Shown piece after piece: positions 6,328 to 7,448 of a stretch of 7,448 nt of DNA (position 1 is the stretch's first letter; each line of letters starts with the position of its first letter). The stretch covers positions 1 through 7,448 of the forward strand of contig PHCM01000072.1 in assembly GCA_002842255.1 (NCBI GenBank), read 5' to 3'. The position numbers and the translations under genes were made by a program. Source of the stretch: Betaproteobacteria bacterium HGW-Betaproteobacteria-2 (GTDB taxonomy: Bacteria > Pseudomonadota > Gammaproteobacteria > Burkholderiales > Methylophilaceae). The notes beneath the pieces were generated by a model. The model was given only the letters and a program-made list of their open reading frames with translations. It was not told the DNA's origin and did not search any database.

Positions 6328-6903
6328 ATGATTACCAACGCATTACAATTCCTGCTGCACACCATCCTTGGGCTGTTCACCATCGCAGTGCTGCTGCGCT
6401 TCTATTTGCAGCTGACCAACGCGCCGTTTCACAATCCGGTCTCGCAGACCATCGTCGCACTGACCAATTTCGCCGTCAGGCCCTTGCGACGCATCGTGCC
6501 GAGCTGGGGCGGCCTCGATCTATCGACCTTGCTGCTAGCTTATCTCAGCCAGCTTTTACTGGATATAGGCATTCAGCTCACGCGCGACTTCCCCTTGTTT
6601 GTGGCCGGCTATCCAGTCTGGCTCGCCCTGCTTGGTCTGGCGTTGGTCGGTCTCATCAAATTCAGTATTTACATCTTTCTATATGCCGTCATCCTGCAAG
6701 CCATCCTCAGCTGGTTCCACCAGCAAACCGTGATCAGCCCGGCACTTAATGCCTTGACCAGACCCGTGATGAGGCCCGTACAAAGCCTCGTTCCCAGACT
6801 GAATGGCGTCGATCTGTCGCCGCTGGTTATCTTCATCATTGCCGAATTACTGTTAATCCTGATTGTAACGCCACTGGAGCTGCAATTCCTCAGACTCTTT
6901 TAA
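6328..6903 (+). CDS. yggT: YggT family integral membrane protein
   Basis: The 191-residue product is a hydrophobic inner-membrane protein with two tandem YGGT units. Unit one runs from about residue 10 to 75 and unit two from about 115 to 180. Each has a hydrophobic helix, an RFYLQ or SWFHQ turn, a segment ending in RPLRRIVPSWGGLDLS (51-66) or RPVQSLVPRLNGVDLS (149-164), and a following membrane helix, giving about four transmembrane segments. YGGT proteins have been tied to osmotic or ion homeostasis in bacteria and to thylakoid or division-related functions in plastids, but the molecular role here is not established. It begins 29 bp after proC, with weak GAAAG upstream of the ATG, and belongs to the conserved yggS-proC-yggT cluster. 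The family call is strong; the function is open. Confidence 0.94.
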   Translation: MITNALQFLLHTILGLFTIAVLLRFYLQLTNAPFHNPVSQTIVALTNFAVRPLRRIVPSWGGLDLSTLLLAYLSQLLLDIGIQLTRDFPLFVAGYPVWLALLGLALVGLIKFSIYIFLYAVILQAILSWFHQQTVISPALNALTRPVMRPVQSLVPRLNGVDLSPLVIFIIAELLLILIVTPLELQFLRLF

Positions 6904-7033
6904 GTACCGCCTGCAGTCAGGTACGTCGTTGCACGCCGGGCTGCATATAAGCAATTGGAATTCCTGCAGAATTCATTTAAAGTAGCTTCAAAACCAATAA
7001 AAGCTCAAGCTTGAATGCGATGCAGAAAAGCCC
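6904..7033. other. Intergenic region between yggT and the dynamin-like gene
   Basis: This 130-bp stretch codes for no recognisable product. It is more AT-rich than its surroundings in the second half. It contains a GTACC/GGTAC inverted repeat (6904-6908 with 6920-6924) right after the yggT stop, a hairpin-capable pair of GAATTC palindromes (6958-6963 and 6969-6974, 5-nt loop), and a 7-bp direct repeat CCTGCAG at 6910 and 6963. A weak promoter for the dynamin-like gene could be TTGGAA (6955-6960) and TAAAGT (6978-6983) with a 17-bp spacer. No clear intrinsic terminator for yggT is visible. Confidence 0.35.
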
Positions 7034-7448
7034 ATGGATAAAAGCCTGAATCAGCAGATCACCGACTTCAAGGTGTGGCGGGATGAGCTATCGCAAAGCA
7101 TTTCCAGCTATCGAGACTGGCTCGCAAAGGCCAATCCGGAAAGCGGTTTGGAAGAACTGCGTCTGTATGACATCGAACAGGCGCTGGAACGTGACAAACT
7201 GATCCTGGCCTTCGTTGCCGAATTCTCCCGAGGCAAGACTGAAACCATCAACGCCCTGTTCTTTTCCGAATACGAACAGCGGCTGCTGCCGTCCGACCCG
7301 GGGCGCACCACCATGTGCCCGACCGAAATCTTCTGGGATGACCGTGAAGAGCCCTGCATCAAACTGTTGCCGATAGAAACGCGCAAGAGCGATGACAGTC
7401 TGAACTATTACAAAAACACACCGCAGGCCTGGTCAAAAATCCGGCTCG
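7034..7448 (+). CDS. Dynamin-family GTPase, N-terminal part (3' end outside window)
   Basis: The first 138 residues are present and the frame is open to the window edge. An N-terminal helical region (1-55, including a charged stretch EELRLYDIEQALERDK at 40-55) leads into a GTPase domain start: LAFVAEFSRGKTETINALFF (58-77) contains the P-loop, with G67-K68-T69 as the core. The first Gly of the usual GxxxxGK[ST] is Ala62. Next, GRTTMCPTEI (90-99) supplies the switch I (G2) threonine, as in bacterial dynamin-like proteins. The later DxxG and nucleotide-specificity motifs are beyond the window. Bacterial dynamins remodel membranes using GTP; the role of this subfamily is not known to me. The ATG at 7034 is the only usable start, since the frame has a TAA at 6998 and no other start codon after it. 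It is probably a separate transcription unit from yggT. Confidence 0.85.
   Translation, partial: MDKSLNQQITDFKVWRDELSQSISSYRDWLAKANPESGLEELRLYDIEQALERDKLILAFVAEFSRGKTETINALFFSEYEQRLLPSDPGRTTMCPTEIFWDDREEPCIKLLPIETRKSDDSLNYYKNTPQAWSKIRL

Noticed and set aside
6904..6924. Terminator after yggT
   Set aside because: The GTACC/GGTAC repeat has only 5 pairs, an 11-nt loop and no T run after it.
1..7448. CRISPR, mobile element, tRNA or toxin-antitoxin content
   Set aside because: No spaced direct repeats, terminal inverted repeats, transposase or integrase motifs, tRNA-like arms or small paired genes were seen on either strand.

Overview
The window is about 7.4 kb of ordinary, gene-dense bacterial chromosome with moderately high GC. 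The protein sequences and gene order point to a betaproteobacterium, plausibly in or near the Nitrosomonadales; this is recognition from memory, not a database search. I see no rRNA, tRNA, CRISPR array, insertion sequence, integrase or attachment site, and no compositional break suggesting recent transfer.

Layout: (1) 1-1690 (+) is a pyrimidine biosynthesis pair: the 3' part of pyrB (aspartate carbamoyltransferase), overlapped by 1 bp by a dihydroorotase-family gene whose product lacks several metal ligands, i.e. a PyrC'/PyrX-type partner of PyrB rather than an enzyme. (2) 1708-2388 (+) is a small FecR-domain protein with a twin-arginine signal, 17 bp behind pyrC'. (3) 2450-4673 (-) holds the type IV pilus retraction ATPase genes pilU and pilT, transcribed pilT then pilU and convergent with the block to the left; a hairpin lies in the convergent gap. 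(4) 4674-4763 is a compact divergent control region with an extended -10 element and a 23-bp near-perfect dyad. (5) 4764-6903 (+) is the yggS-proC-yggT group: PLP homeostasis protein, pyrroline-5-carboxylate reductase and a two-repeat YGGT membrane protein. (6) After a 130-bp gap, 7034 to the window end (+) starts a dynamin-family GTPase cut off by the edge.

Functionally, pyrB and pyrC' probably make one enzyme assembly for the second step of UMP synthesis. PilT and PilU act together at the base of the type IV pilus to depolymerise pilin. YggS, ProC and YggT are a conserved neighbourhood linking PLP and amino-acid homeostasis with a membrane protein. The FecR-like and dynamin-like genes are the least understood.

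I do not find a convincing previously undescribed system. The best leads are the catalytically degenerate PyrC', the Tat-exported FecR-domain protein without FecI/FecA neighbours, and the dyad between pilT and yggS.
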